Positions 25,299 to 34,095 of a stretch of 64,000 bases of DNA are shown here, one piece after another. The stretch spans positions 62,001-126,000 of the forward strand of contig NZ_JAUOSB010000003.1 in the NCBI RefSeq assembly GCF_030548295.1, in the 5' to 3' direction. The position numbers and the translations under genes were made by a program. Each line of letters begins with the position of its first letter. The first letter of the stretch is position 1. The notes beneath the pieces were generated by a model that saw only the letters and a program-made list of their open reading frames with translations, searched no databases and had not been told where the DNA came from. The DNA comes from Wenyingzhuangia sp. 2_MG-2023. GTDB taxonomy: Bacteria > Bacteroidota > Bacteroidia > Flavobacteriales > Flavobacteriaceae.

Positions 25299-25319
25299 CA
25301 AACATATAGTTTATTTAGA
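25299..25319 (-). promoter_or_regulatory. promoter of imelysin cluster with shared operator
   Basis: On the minus strand TCTAAATA (25319-25312) is followed five bases later by the -7 box TATGTTTG (25306-25299). The same two elements with the same 5-base spacing occur upstream of feoA. The mRNA leader would be about 27 nt. Confidence 0.65.
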
Positions 25320-25335
25320 CTTTATAAAAATTATT

Positions 25336-25686
25336 TTATAAAATTTTAAATTTATTTAACACAGTCTCTAAAGACAATTTAAATTCAGTTCCCTTTAATA
25401 GATCTTTTAAATAGAATAATTGATTGTAACTTAACAACATCCTTATTTCTATTTGTTTTGCTTGGTATACTACCATTTTGTTTTCTAAATCCGGAGGACA
25501 AGTGCATTGTGAGTGATGGTTAATAATGATTTCTGTTGATTTCACAAAGGCTTCAAGTTCACTTTTGTTTATGTAAAAGGATATTTCATTAACTTCTAAA
25601 ACTAAAAATTTTTCATTTGAACCAAATTCGGATAGTTCATAACTCGTACCTAAATTGTTACTGTATATTTCTGTAAATGTTTTCAT
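25336..25686 (-). CDS. hypothetical 116-aa protein with CxC motif, iron region
   Basis: The small soluble protein has no signal peptide. The only distinctive stretch is INHHSQCTCPPDLENK, with a His pair and a C-x-C-P-P motif that could bind a metal. The second half looks helical (KQIEIRMLLSYNQLFYLKDLL). I do not recognise the family. It lies upstream of, and on the same strand as, the imelysin cluster, but the cluster has its own promoter between them. It is transcribed from one half of a large symmetrical divergent promoter region (25707-25753). Confidence 0.6.
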   Translation of the reverse strand: MKTFTEIYSNNLGTSYELSEFGSNEKFLVLEVNEISFYINKSELEAFVKSTEIIINHHSQCTCPPDLENKMVVYQAKQIEIRMLLSYNQLFYLKDLLKGTEFKLSLETVLNKFKIL

Positions 25687-25706
25687 ATGTTTTTTTTATA
25701 CCACAA

Positions 25707-25753
25707 AAATATAATTTATTTTTATTTAGAATTAATAAAAATAAATTATATTT
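25707..25753. promoter_or_regulatory. symmetrical divergent promoter region with 18-bp perfect inverted repeat
   Basis: An 18-base arm (25707-25724) and its exact complement (25736-25753) flank the 11-base centre TTTAGAATTAA. Each arm ends in a -7 box facing outward: TATTTTTG on the minus strand (25711-25704, for the 116-aa gene) and TATATTTG on the plus strand (25747-25754, for the candidate small RNA). The centre resembles the TTTAGA part of the iron-type operator. Confidence 0.55.
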
Positions 25754-25759
25754 GTAGAT

Positions 25760-25866
25760 AAGATTAACTTTTTAGAATTTTGGTCGGATTCTGAAAAATA
25801 GATATTATTTGTTTTTTGTTCTTTAAACTAAACCTTCTTTTTGTAGAGGGTTTGGTTTTTTTAGTT
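25760..25866 (+). ncRNA. candidate small RNA upstream of feoA
   Basis: Starting just after the plus-strand TATATTTG box, a transcript of about 105 nt would contain a 5' hairpin AGAAT/ATTCT (25773-25792 region) and end in a terminator-like hairpin, AAACC-T-TCT / AGA-G-GGTTT (25829-25853), followed by GGTTTTTTTAG. There is no ATG in this stretch and no ORF. A promoter, a structured body and a terminator together make a discrete non-coding RNA likely. It lies between iron genes, so iron control is possible. The remaining gene-free bases 25867-26111 hold the feoA promoter and leader. Confidence 0.45.
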
Positions 25867-25916
25867 TTTCAAATGCTTTGAGTCTTTTAAATAAGCAATT
25901 AATTATTTTAAATAAA

Positions 25917-25964
25917 TCTAAATAGTTTGTATGTTTGCACCTTATTTTATGCACCTTATTTTAA
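25917..25964 (+). promoter_or_regulatory. feoAB promoter with shared operator and tandem repeat at the start site
   Basis: TCTAAATA (25917-25924), five bases, then TATGTTTG (25930-25937) copy the arrangement of the imelysin promoter. TTTAAAT two bases upstream makes the operator near-palindromic (TTTAAAT-AA-ATCTAAA). Right after the -7 box the 13-mer GCACCTTATTTTA is repeated in tandem with a 14-base period (25937-25964). The leader to feoA is about 165 nt. Confidence 0.65.
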
Positions 25965-26111
25965 CAATACTTGGTATTTAAGGTTTGGGATTTGTTTTTT
26001 AAGCATTCCAAAAAGATAAAATATAGATATTGAAATTTGTAGTGTTTAGTAGACTGATTTAGATGTTAAAGAAGTTAGATTTTACAAAATTTCATGTAAT
26101 TAAGAAATTGA

Positions 26112-26342
26112 ATGAAAGCAAATACAATTGCAGATTTACAGAGAGGGGAGAGAGCTATTATCAAATCATTTATGGAAATTGATGTTCCTTTAAAATTGAT
26201 TGAAATGGGATGTATAGAAGGAAATTATGTAGAAGTTTTGCAAAGAGCTCCCATGCAAGATCCTATTTATTTAAATATTAGTGGTACTTATTTGGCAATT
26301 CGTTTAGAAATAGCTTCCAAAGTCTTAGTAGAAAAATTATGA
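26112..26342 (+). CDS. feoA: ferrous iron transport protein FeoA
   Basis: The 76-residue protein has the SH3-like FeoA fold: an opening IADLQRGERAIIKSF, the turn LIEMGCIEGNYVEVLQRAPM and a closing AIRLEIASKVLVE. It is a cytoplasmic partner of FeoB in Fe2+ import. It overlaps feoB by four bases (ATGA), giving coupled translation. It sits behind the iron-type operator. Confidence 0.93.
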   Translation: MKANTIADLQRGERAIIKSFMEIDVPLKLIEMGCIEGNYVEVLQRAPMQDPIYLNISGTYLAIRLEIASKVLVEKL

Positions 26343-28303
26343 GTAATATAAAGGTTGCGTTGGTCGGAAATCCTAACACAGGGAAAACATCTTTGTTTAA
26401 CCGATTGACGGGATTGAACCAAAAAGTTGGAAACTATCCAGGAATTACGGTTGATAAAAAAATAGGATTTACAAAGCTTACATCAGATAAAGGTGCAGAA
26501 ATCATAGATTTACCAGGAACTTATAGTTTAAATGCAAGTTCTTTAGATGAAGATGTAGCCGTAAAAGTACTTTCTGACAAAAACAATGAAAATTATCCTG
26601 ATGTTGTTGTGGTGGTGGTAGATATTGAAAATTTAAAAAGAAATCTTTTTATTTTTACGCAAATCAAAGACTTAGGCATTCCTACTATTTTGGCCATCAA
26701 CATGGCAGATCAAATGACAGTACGAGGAATTGATATTGACATTCCTAAACTAGAAAGTGTTTTAGAAACAAAAATTGCCTTAGTCAGTTCTAAACAAAAT
26801 AAAGGAATTTCACATCTAAAAAAATTAATTACATCTTATAAATTATTGAGTGTTTTGCCGTGTTTTGTAGAGCAAGATTCAGTCTTTTCTCAATACGCTA
26901 AAGACGACAAAAAGAAACATCATTTAGAAACTGTAAGACGTTATCAATTTTTAAAATCAACACTTGAAGAAACCTACACGCAAGACCCTCAAAATGCGAA
27001 AGATATACGCACGCTCTTAGACCGAATTCTAATACACAAAGTATACGGTTATTTGATTTTTTTCACGATATTATTTACAGTCTTTCAAGCCCTTTTTTCA
27101 TGGTCTGCAATACCAATGGATTTTATAGACAGTACATTTGCTACTTTGTCTGAAAAAACAAGAGAGTATTTGCCTTCTGGAGTTTTTACAAATTTATTGG
27201 CAGAAGGAATTATTCCTGGAATAGGAGGGGTCGTGATTTTTATCCCTCAAATTGCTTTTTTGTTTTTGTTCACTTCTTTTCTAGAAGAGAGTGGTTATAT
27301 GAGTCGTGTGGTATTTTTGATGGATCGAATAATGAGACGTTTTGGGCTGAGTGGAAAAAGTATTGTTCCATTAATTTCTGGAACAGCTTGTGCCATTCCA
27401 GCAATTATGGCAGCTAGAAATATTGAAAATTGGAAAGAAAGATTGATTACCATTTTAGTAACTCCATTTACAACATGTTCTGCGCGTTTGCCTGTCTATG
27501 CAATAATCATAAGTCTAATAATTCCTACAGAAGCAACATTCTTATCTTTCAATGTACAGGGGTTGTTGTTGATGAGCCTGTATTTACTAGGTTTTTCTAC
27601 AGCAATTCTCGCGGCTGCTTTTTTGGATAAAATGTTAAAAATTTCTTCAAAATCGTATTTTGTGATAGAAATGCCTAATTACAAATTGCCTTTGTTTAAA
27701 AATGTTGCTTATAATGTTATTGAAAAAACAAAAGCTTTTGTCTTTGAAGCTGGTAAAATTATTTTAGCTATATCTATATTGTTATGGGTTTTAGCTTCTT
27801 ACGGACCTGGAGATCATTTAAAAAATGCTTCTGAAATTGTCCAAAAACAACACCCTACACACCAAGGAGATTTGTTGCAAACAGAAATAGCTTCCTACAA
27901 GTTAGAACATTCTTATATTGGAGTAATGGGTAAATTGATTGAACCTGCAATTAAACCTTTAGGTTACGATTGGAAAATTGGAGTTGCTGTAATTACCTCT
28001 TTTGCTGCCAGAGAAGTTTTTGTAGGGACACTGGCAACTATATATAGTGTTGGAAATGAGCAAGAATCTACCATTAAGGATAGAATGAGAAATGAAGTAT
28101 ACCAAGATTCTAAAAAACCGGTATATTCTTTTGCAACAGGAATTTCAATTTTATTATTTTATGCTTTTGCGATGCAGTGTATGAGTACAATTGCAATTGT
28201 AAAAAGAGAAACCAATGGTTGGAAATGGCCCATGATTCAGATGTTTGTAATGTCTGGAATGGCTTATGTTACTGCTTTTATTGCTTACCAAACATTGAGT
28301 TGA
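26339..28303 (+). CDS. feoB: ferrous iron transporter FeoB
   Basis: FeoB imports Fe2+ across the inner membrane. The 654 residues have an N-terminal G domain with GNPNTGKTSLFN (G1, residues 10-21), DLPGTYSL (G3) and NMAD (G4), a short helical GDI-like domain and then the polytopic part with two Gate regions. The first Gate carries SGTACAIPAIMAARNIENWKE. The second has SFAAREVFVGTLATIY. The length is at the short end for the family but no part is missing. It lies between feoA and the Cys-rich partner. Confidence 0.96.
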   Translation: MSNIKVALVGNPNTGKTSLFNRLTGLNQKVGNYPGITVDKKIGFTKLTSDKGAEIIDLPGTYSLNASSLDEDVAVKVLSDKNNENYPDVVVVVVDIENLKRNLFIFTQIKDLGIPTILAINMADQMTVRGIDIDIPKLESVLETKIALVSSKQNKGISHLKKLITSYKLLSVLPCFVEQDSVFSQYAKDDKKKHHLETVRRYQFLKSTLEETYTQDPQNAKDIRTLLDRILIHKVYGYLIFFTILFTVFQALFSWSAIPMDFIDSTFATLSEKTREYLPSGVFTNLLAEGIIPGIGGVVIFIPQIAFLFLFTSFLEESGYMSRVVFLMDRIMRRFGLSGKSIVPLISGTACAIPAIMAARNIENWKERLITILVTPFTTCSARLPVYAIIISLIIPTEATFLSFNVQGLLLMSLYLLGFSTAILAAAFLDKMLKISSKSYFVIEMPNYKLPLFKNVAYNVIEKTKAFVFEAGKIILAISILLWVLASYGPGDHLKNASEIVQKQHPTHQGDLLQTEIASYKLEHSYIGVMGKLIEPAIKPLGYDWKIGVAVITSFAAREVFVGTLATIYSVGNEQESTIKDRMRNEVYQDSKKPVYSFATGISILLFYAFAMQCMSTIAIVKRETNGWKWPMIQMFVMSGMAYVTAFIAYQTLS

Positions 28304-28304
28304 T

Positions 28305-28427
28305 ATGGAGTGGATTCAGAAAATATTAGTGATTATTACGGTGGTACTAGCTGTTAGATTCTTGTATAACAAATTTTTAAGAAAATCCTCTGAAAAATCT
28401 TGCGGAGGAGACAGTTGTAACTGCTAA
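28305..28427 (+). CDS. FeoB-associated Cys-rich membrane protein
   Basis: The ORF starts two bases after the feoB stop and encodes 40 residues: a single membrane segment (ILVIITVVLAVRFLY), a basic stretch and the Cys-rich tail CGGDSCNC. This is the usual layout of the FeoB-associated Cys-rich family (an FeoC-like small partner). The three cysteines may bind iron or sense redox state. It is co-transcribed with feoAB. Confidence 0.85.
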   Translation: MEWIQKILVIITVVLAVRFLYNKFLRKSSEKSCGGDSCNC

Positions 28428-28488
28428 TACGCACTTTTTATTATTTTAGTTTGCCTACTTTTATGGCTTTTAATTTAGATAAGTGTAT

Positions 28489-29763
28489 ATGAAAAAAATA
28501 GAGTTACATTGGAAAATTATTATTGGACTTGTTTTAGGAGTTGTCATTGGGCTGTTGTTGAGTCAAGTGCCATCCGGAAAGTCGTTCACTGTTAATTGGA
28601 TCAAGCCTTTTGGAACTATTTTCGTGAATTTACTAAAGTTGATAGCAATTCCTTTAATTATGGGATCTCTTATCAAAGGGGTTTCAGATTTAAAAGACAT
28701 TTCTAAATTCAAAACCATGGGAATTAAAACCGTGGTTATCTATATTGGAACTACGGTTGTGGCTATTGTAATAGGTTTGTCTTTGGTAAACTTTTTTAAG
28801 CCAGGTGAGGGGATTTCTCCTGAAACTGTTCTAAAACTGAAAGAAACATATTTAACAAACGGTTCTTTACAAAGTAAATTAACCGAAGCTCAGTTTAGAA
28901 GATCTCAAGGACCTTTACAATTTATAGTAGATGTTGTTCCTAGCAACATTATACAAGCAATGGGAGATAATAAAAGTATGTTACAAGTAATTGCTTTCAC
29001 ATTATTTTTGGGAGTTTGTTTGTTGTTGATTGACGAAAAAAAAGCAAAACCTTTGAAAGATTTTTTTGATTCTCTTAATGAAGTCATTTTAAAAATGATA
29101 GACATCATTATGCTGTTTGCACCCTACGCTGTTTTTTCTCTTTTAGCAACAGTTGTGGTAACGTCTGATGATATGGATGTGCTTATTGCTTTGTTAAAAT
29201 ATGCTTCTGTAGTTGTTATAGGTCTTGTTTTAATGATTGTATTTTACTGTTTCTGTATTTCTGTATTTGTTAAAAAATCTCCTTTTTGGTTTTTAAAAAA
29301 TATATCACCAGCACAATTGTTGGCTTTCTCTACAAGTTCTAGTGCTGCAACACTACCTGTTACTATGGAGCGTGTAGAAGAGCATTTGGGAGTTAAAAAA
29401 GAAGTATCTAGTTTTGTGTTGCCAGTAGGTGCAACTATTAATATGGATGGTACTAGTTTGTACCAAGCAATAGCAGCAGTATTTATCATGCAGGTTTTAT
29501 GGCCAGAAGGATTAAATTTTCAAAATCAATTGATCATTATTGTTACGGCTCTGTTGGCTTCTGTAGGATCTGCAGCTGTTCCTGGTGCGGGAATGGTAAT
29601 GTTGCTAATTGTTTTGGATAGTATTGGTTTTCCTAAAGATTTGTTACCAATAGGGTTGGCATTGATCTTTGCTGTGGATAGACCTTTAGATATGTTAAGA
29701 ACTACTGTAAATGTTACTGGTGATGCAACAGTGGCAATGTTGATAAATAAAAGTGAGAAGTAA
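28489..29763 (+). CDS. dicarboxylate/amino acid:cation symporter (DAACS family)
   Basis: The inner-membrane carrier of about 424 residues has the DAACS/GltP pattern: eight membrane helices, the serine-rich re-entrant loop STSSSAATLPVTMERVEE, the cation site NMDGTSLYQA and the last-helix motif DRPLDMLRTTVNVTGDA. It probably imports glutamate, aspartate or C4-dicarboxylates with Na+ or H+. An in-frame GTG at 28483 is also possible, but the ATG at 28489 is a better start. It is monocistronic and ends inside a terminator stem. Confidence 0.9.
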   Translation: MKKIELHWKIIIGLVLGVVIGLLLSQVPSGKSFTVNWIKPFGTIFVNLLKLIAIPLIMGSLIKGVSDLKDISKFKTMGIKTVVIYIGTTVVAIVIGLSLVNFFKPGEGISPETVLKLKETYLTNGSLQSKLTEAQFRRSQGPLQFIVDVVPSNIIQAMGDNKSMLQVIAFTLFLGVCLLLIDEKKAKPLKDFFDSLNEVILKMIDIIMLFAPYAVFSLLATVVVTSDDMDVLIALLKYASVVVIGLVLMIVFYCFCISVFVKKSPFWFLKNISPAQLLAFSTSSSAATLPVTMERVEEHLGVKKEVSSFVLPVGATINMDGTSLYQAIAAVFIMQVLWPEGLNFQNQLIIIVTALLASVGSAAVPGAGMVMLLIVLDSIGFPKDLLPIGLALIFAVDRPLDMLRTTVNVTGDATVAMLINKSEK

Positions 29764-29790
29764 TTACTTATAAATTACTTCTCACTTTTA
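29750..29790. terminator. terminator stem containing the symporter stop codon
   Basis: AAAGTGAGAAGTAATT (29750-29765) and its perfect complement (29773-29788) flank ACTTATA. The stop codon of the symporter lies within the left arm. The stem separates it from the convergent universal-stress gene. Confidence 0.75.
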
Positions 29791-29811
29791 AAATTTGTTT
29801 ATGTCTTAAAG

Positions 29812-30642
29812 TTAAATCAACAAAGTCAAAACTGGTTTTTTCAAATGGTTTGCAATATCTAACGAAATACTGTGGTTAAAGAATTTAGAAAGTGATGATT
29901 TTCCATGTGTAGCTATAGAGACTAAAGAGATGTCATTCTTTTCTACAAAGTAATTCACACCTTCTAATACGGTGTAATCGTCGTAGTTTTCAAAGTACTC
30001 TAAATTGTCTAAATTTCCGTGAGCTTCCATTAAAAAATCCTCAAATCTAGATTCCATTTCTCTACTAGAAACAAATCCACCATCTGATTTGTTAACAAAT
30101 AATAAAGTAGGTTTTACATCAATCATGTTAAAAAATGCTTGTGCTTTTAAGTAAGCTTCTATAGATTCTAGCTTAAAATCACTTACGTATACACTATTGG
30201 TAAATTCAATATCGTGAAGTTCTTCTTTAATTACTAAAACTGGAATTTTAGAAGTTTTTACCACTTTTTCAGTGTTAGAACCTAAAAAATAATCATTGTG
30301 GTTACTAACACCATGAGATCCCATTACAATTAAATCGGCATTTTGCTCTTCTGCCAAAGTTCCAATTTCTGGAAACAAAGCATAGTGTTTGATAATGATG
30401 TTAACTTCTAAATCTTCTAGGTAATCTTTGTCTACAAATGTTTCAAACTTTTTTTCAGCGAATTTTAACATAAAAACCATCGCTTTGTTATGGTCTCCTC
30501 CATTGTCAGAATAACCAGTAGGCATTTCTAGCATGTGAACTAAGGTCAAATTACCTGAATGCTTTTTGGCAAGCATGGCAGCTGCTTTTACTGCGTATTC
30601 AGAATATTTAGAGAAATCAACAGGAATTATAATATTTTTCAT
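29812..30642 (-). CDS. tandem universal stress protein (UspA family)
   Basis: The start at 30642 gives MKNIIIPVDFSKYSEYAVKAAA, the normal opening of a Usp domain, so the upstream eight residues of the open frame are left out. Two Usp domains (about 1-145 and 155-277) are present. The first ends in the ATP-binding motif GSHGVSNHNDYFLGSNTEKV. In the second the motif is ATHGKSSLSKFFNHSISLDI. The protein is cytoplasmic and probably binds nucleotides under stress. It is monocistronic. Confidence 0.9.
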   Translation of the reverse strand: MKNIIIPVDFSKYSEYAVKAAAMLAKKHSGNLTLVHMLEMPTGYSDNGGDHNKAMVFMLKFAEKKFETFVDKDYLEDLEVNIIIKHYALFPEIGTLAEEQNADLIVMGSHGVSNHNDYFLGSNTEKVVKTSKIPVLVIKEELHDIEFTNSVYVSDFKLESIEAYLKAQAFFNMIDVKPTLLFVNKSDGGFVSSREMESRFEDFLMEAHGNLDNLEYFENYDDYTVLEGVNYFVEKNDISLVSIATHGKSSLSKFFNHSISLDIANHLKKPVLTLLI

Positions 30643-30778
30643 GATTTTAGTAGTTGTATTGGTCAATATAGATTAAGTTTTTGCACATATTAAATTTAAT
30701 GAAAAAGTGCTGTTTGTGCAAAAAATCAAGGTTATAAAATTCTTTAATTTATAGAGATACGTTTCTTTTTATATTTTG

Positions 30779-30813
30779 TATATTTGCATGCAATTAAATT
30801 ATATCTAATTGCA
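30779..30813 (+). promoter_or_regulatory. guaB promoter and inverted repeat before the ATG
   Basis: TATATTTG (30779-30786) is the -7 box. Directly after it TGCAATTA (30789-30796) and TAATTGCA (30806-30813) form a perfect 8-bp inverted repeat whose right end is one base from the ATG at 30815. It may be an operator or a translation-blocking hairpin. Confidence 0.5.
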
Positions 30814-30814
30814 A

Positions 30815-32278
30815 ATGTCTACAAACAAAGTTATTTCTGAAGGACTTACTTACGATGATGTATTATTAGTCCCAGCCTATTCAGAAGTGTTACCCAACAC
30901 CGTCTCCATAAAATCAATGTTTACGAGAAATATTTCGTTAAATACTCCTATAGTGTCTGCTGCTATGGATACTGTAACTGAGTTTAGAATGGCTATTGCT
31001 ATTGCTCGTGAAGGTGGAATAGGGGTGATTCACAAAAACATGTCAATCAAAGAACAAGCAAAACAGGTCAAAAAAGTAAAACGTTCTGAAGCTGGAATGA
31101 TTTTAGAGCCTGTTACCATTTCTGCAAGTCAAACTGTGTTGGATGCTAATAAGTTGATGAATGAACACAAAATTGGAGGTATTCCTGTTGTAGATTCAGA
31201 CAATGTTTTAAAAGGAATTGTAACCAATAGAGATTTGCGTTTTGAAAAAGATAGTGAAAGAAAAATTCAAGAAGTAATGACTTCTGAAGGTTTGGTAACT
31301 GTATCTTCGGGAACATCACTAAAAGAAGCGGAAGTAATTTTACAAGATAACAAAGTAGAAAAACTACCTATTGTAGATGAAAACTTCAAATTGGTAGGAT
31401 TGATTACTTTTAGAGATATTGTAAAAGTAAGAGAAAATCCAGAAGCTAACAAAGACGAATATGGTAGGTTGCGCGTTGCTGCAGCTATTGGAGTAACTGA
31501 TGATTGTTTGGATAGAGTTGCGGCTTTGGTAAAAGAAGGTGTAGATGCTGTGGTTTTAGATTCAGCTCATGGACATTCTGTAAATATTTTAAACAAATTA
31601 AGAGAAGTAAAAGCTGCATATCCAAATGTTGATGTTGTTGCAGGTAATATTGTAACTGCAAAAGCTGCTTTGGATTTAGTTGCTGCAGGTGCTGATGGTG
31701 TAAAAGTAGGAATTGGACCTGGATCTATTTGTACAACACGTGTTGTTGCAGGTGTTGGTTATCCACAATTGTCAGCAGTCATGCAAGTTTCAGAAGCATT
31801 GGCAGGAACTGGTGTTCCGGTAATTGCAGATGGTGGTGTACGTTATACAGGAGATATTCCTAAAGCTATTGCAGCTGGTGCAGATTCTGTAATGTTAGGT
31901 TCTTTATTAGCAGGAACCAGAGAAGCTCCAGGAGAAGTAATCTTATTCAATGGAAGAAGGTTCAAATCTTACCGTGGTATGGGGTCTGTAGAAGCAATGA
32001 AAAAAGGATCAAAAGACAGATATTTTCAAGGAGAAGAAGACAATAGTAAAAAATTAGTTCCAGAAGGAATTGAAGGTAGAGTTCCTTACAAAGGAGAATT
32101 GTACGAAACCATGCATCAATTTATTGGAGGGTTAAGAGCAGGAATGGGATATTGTGGTGCAGCTACCATTGCTGATCAAAAAGGATCAGAATTTGTAAGA
32201 ATTACTGCTTCTGGAATTGCAGAAAGTCATCCACATGATGTAACCATTACCAAAGAAGCTCCAAATTATTCTAGATAA
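30815..32278 (+). CDS. guaB: IMP dehydrogenase
   Basis: GuaB oxidises IMP to XMP, the first step of GMP synthesis. The start at 30815 ([24 protein letters not shown]) is preferred to an in-frame TTG six bases upstream. The TIM-barrel domain is interrupted by two CBS domains (about 95-205). The catalytic Cys is in [11 protein letters not shown], followed by the flap ending [14 protein letters not shown]. The length of about 487 is normal. The gene is monocistronic with its own terminator. Confidence 0.97.
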   Translation: MSTNKVISEGLTYDDVLLVPAYSEVLPNTVSIKSMFTRNISLNTPIVSAAMDTVTEFRMAIAIAREGGIGVIHKNMSIKEQAKQVKKVKRSEAGMILEPVTISASQTVLDANKLMNEHKIGGIPVVDSDNVLKGIVTNRDLRFEKDSERKIQEVMTSEGLVTVSSGTSLKEAEVILQDNKVEKLPIVDENFKLVGLITFRDIVKVRENPEANKDEYGRLRVAAAIGVTDDCLDRVAALVKEGVDAVVLDSAHGHSVNILNKLREVKAAYPNVDVVAGNIVTAKAALDLVAAGADGVKVGIGPGSICTTRVVAGVGYPQLSAVMQVSEALAGTGVPVIADGGVRYTGDIPKAIAAGADSVMLGSLLAGTREAPGEVILFNGRRFKSYRGMGSVEAMKKGSKDRYFQGEEDNSKKLVPEGIEGRVPYKGELYETMHQFIGGLRAGMGYCGAATIADQKGSEFVRITASGIAESHPHDVTITKEAPNYSR

Positions 32279-32299
32279 GACTTAGCTTTAACATATTTA

Positions 32300-32338
32300 A
32301 AACCATCTAACACATGCTTTATGTTAGGTGGTTTTTTT
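32300..32338 (+). terminator. guaB terminator
   Basis: AACCATCTAACA and TGTTAGGTGGTT (one G-U pair) flank CATGCTTTA and run into a T-run. Confidence 0.85.
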
Positions 32339-32384
32339 ATATCTTTTTAGCAAGGAATAAATGATACTCAAAACATACTAAAAT

Positions 32385-33557
32385 ATGAATTACATTCTTT
32401 ACGATGGTTCTTTTAGAGAGGCACTTTTACCGTTTACTTACACAAGACCCGTTGCAGATATTAGGATTGGAATTTTAACCATTCGAGAAAAATGGGAACA
32501 TTATTTAAGGTTGACAACCACTACATTGACAGAAGAATATTTAGAAGATAAATATCCAATATTAGAGTTGGAGCAGAATATTTTTATCAACGCAGGCTAC
32601 ATTCCAAATACAAGTTTTGTTGAAGCCGTGAAAAATTTAAAACCAAATCAAAAAATAACATTTCAGGAAGATACAATTGCTTTTTACACAACAGATGATC
32701 AAGAGGAAGTTGATTTTGAAACGTATGAAACTATTGATTTAGAATTAGTTGAAGCCATTGAGTACAAATGGGATTTATTTCTTAAAAATGAGTACGCATT
32801 AAAACAAGATTTTGATTTGCTTACTGCCGATGAAATTTCTGAACCAATTCCAGAAGGCGTTCAAGCAATTGAGAAGGAGAATATTTTTATTGAAGAGGGA
32901 GCCAAAATTAGCCCTTGCATTTTAAATGCTTCATCGGGTCCAATTTATATTGGTAAAAATGCAGTGGTTTTAGACGGAGCTATGATTAGAGGTCCTTTTG
33001 CACTCGGAGAAAATGCCGTGGTAAAAATGGGAGCAAAAATTTATGGAGCTACCACAGTTGGACCGAATTGTAAAGTTGGTGGTGAAATAAAAAACAGCAT
33101 TCTTTTTGGTTTTTCTAACAAAGGACACGAAGGTTATTTGGGGAATTCTGTAGTAGGTGAGTGGTGTAATTTTGGTGCAGACACCAATGTTTCCAATTTA
33201 AAAAACAACTACAGTGATGTAAAGGTTTGGAGTTATGAAGAAGATGATTATGAAAATACAGGTCAAACTTTTTGCGGTTTGATGATGGGAGATCATTCCA
33301 AAACGGGAATCAATAGTATGCTAAATACTGGTACAGTTGTTGGTGTGAACGCAAATATATTTGGCTCTACCATGCCCGAAAAATTTGTGCCTTCATTTAG
33401 TTGGGGAGGAATCAAAGAAAAAGAAGAGTATAATTTTGACAAGGCTATGGAAACTGCGACAAAAGTAATGAACCGTGCTTCGCAAGAATTTACAGCTCAG
33501 GATAAAGCCATTTTAGAAGAAGTTTTTAAACAAACCCAAAAATACAGAGACTTATAA
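32385..33557 (+). CDS. GlmU-like sugar nucleotidyltransferase
   Basis: The 390-residue protein has a Bacteroidota-specific N-terminal nucleotidyltransferase-like part (MNYILYDGSFREALLPFTYTRPVADIRIG) and a C-terminal left-handed beta helix with hexapeptide repeats (about 200-340; IYIGKNAVVLDGAMIRGPFALGENAVVKMG). Relatives are annotated as GlmU family or putative sugar nucleotidyltransferases, and the exact sugar is unknown. It precedes apt by one base and forms an operon with apt and the M1 peptidase. Confidence 0.85.
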   Translation: MNYILYDGSFREALLPFTYTRPVADIRIGILTIREKWEHYLRLTTTTLTEEYLEDKYPILELEQNIFINAGYIPNTSFVEAVKNLKPNQKITFQEDTIAFYTTDDQEEVDFETYETIDLELVEAIEYKWDLFLKNEYALKQDFDLLTADEISEPIPEGVQAIEKENIFIEEGAKISPCILNASSGPIYIGKNAVVLDGAMIRGPFALGENAVVKMGAKIYGATTVGPNCKVGGEIKNSILFGFSNKGHEGYLGNSVVGEWCNFGADTNVSNLKNNYSDVKVWSYEEDDYENTGQTFCGLMMGDHSKTGINSMLNTGTVVGVNANIFGSTMPEKFVPSFSWGGIKEKEEYNFDKAMETATKVMNRASQEFTAQDKAILEEVFKQTQKYRDL

Positions 33558-33558
33558 T

Positions 33559-34095
33559 ATGTTTAGTGATTTAGAAAATAAAATAAAATCAGCAATTAGA
33601 GACGTTCCTAATTTTCCAAAACCAGGAATTTTATTCAAAGACATTACTCCAATTATGTTGGATGCTGTTTTGATGGATGAAATAGCGGAAGCAATTGTAC
33701 TTCAATTCAAAGAAGCTAAAATTGATGCCGTTGCAGGTATTGAATCTAGAGGATATTTGTTTGGAGTTTTGATTGCTCAAAAATTAAAAGTTCCTTTTAT
33801 CATGATTCGTAAAGAAGGAAAACTACCGGCAAAGACCATCAAACAATCCTACGATTTGGAATACGGTACTGCAACCATAGAAGTTCATGACGATGCCATT
33901 GTTACAAATAGCAATGTTTTGATTCACGATGATTTGTTGGCAACAGGCGGAACAGCAGTTGCAGCAGCCAAATTGATTCAACAAAAAGCCAACGTTGTTG
34001 GGTTTAGTTTTGTGATTGAACTTGCCTTTTTAAACGGGGCAAATCTATTGCAAAATATCAACAAGAATGTTCAATCTTTAATTACATATTCATGA
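33559..34095 (+). CDS. apt: adenine phosphoribosyltransferase
   Basis: Apt salvages adenine to AMP using PRPP. The 178-residue protein begins with NKIKSAIRDVPNFPKPGILFKDITP, contains GIESRGYLFG and has the PRPP loop VLIHDDLLATGGTA. Length and motifs match bacterial Apt. It overlaps the aminopeptidase gene by four bases (ATGA). Confidence 0.96.
   Translation: MFSDLENKIKSAIRDVPNFPKPGILFKDITPIMLDAVLMDEIAEAIVLQFKEAKIDAVAGIESRGYLFGVLIAQKLKVPFIMIRKEGKLPAKTIKQSYDLEYGTATIEVHDDAIVTNSNVLIHDDLLATGGTAVAAAKLIQQKANVVGFSFVIELAFLNGANLLQNINKNVQSLITYS

Noticed and set aside
25937-25964. Start of a CRISPR array (tandem repeat near feoA)
   Set aside because: There are only two copies, adjacent and without spacers, and no cas genes are present.
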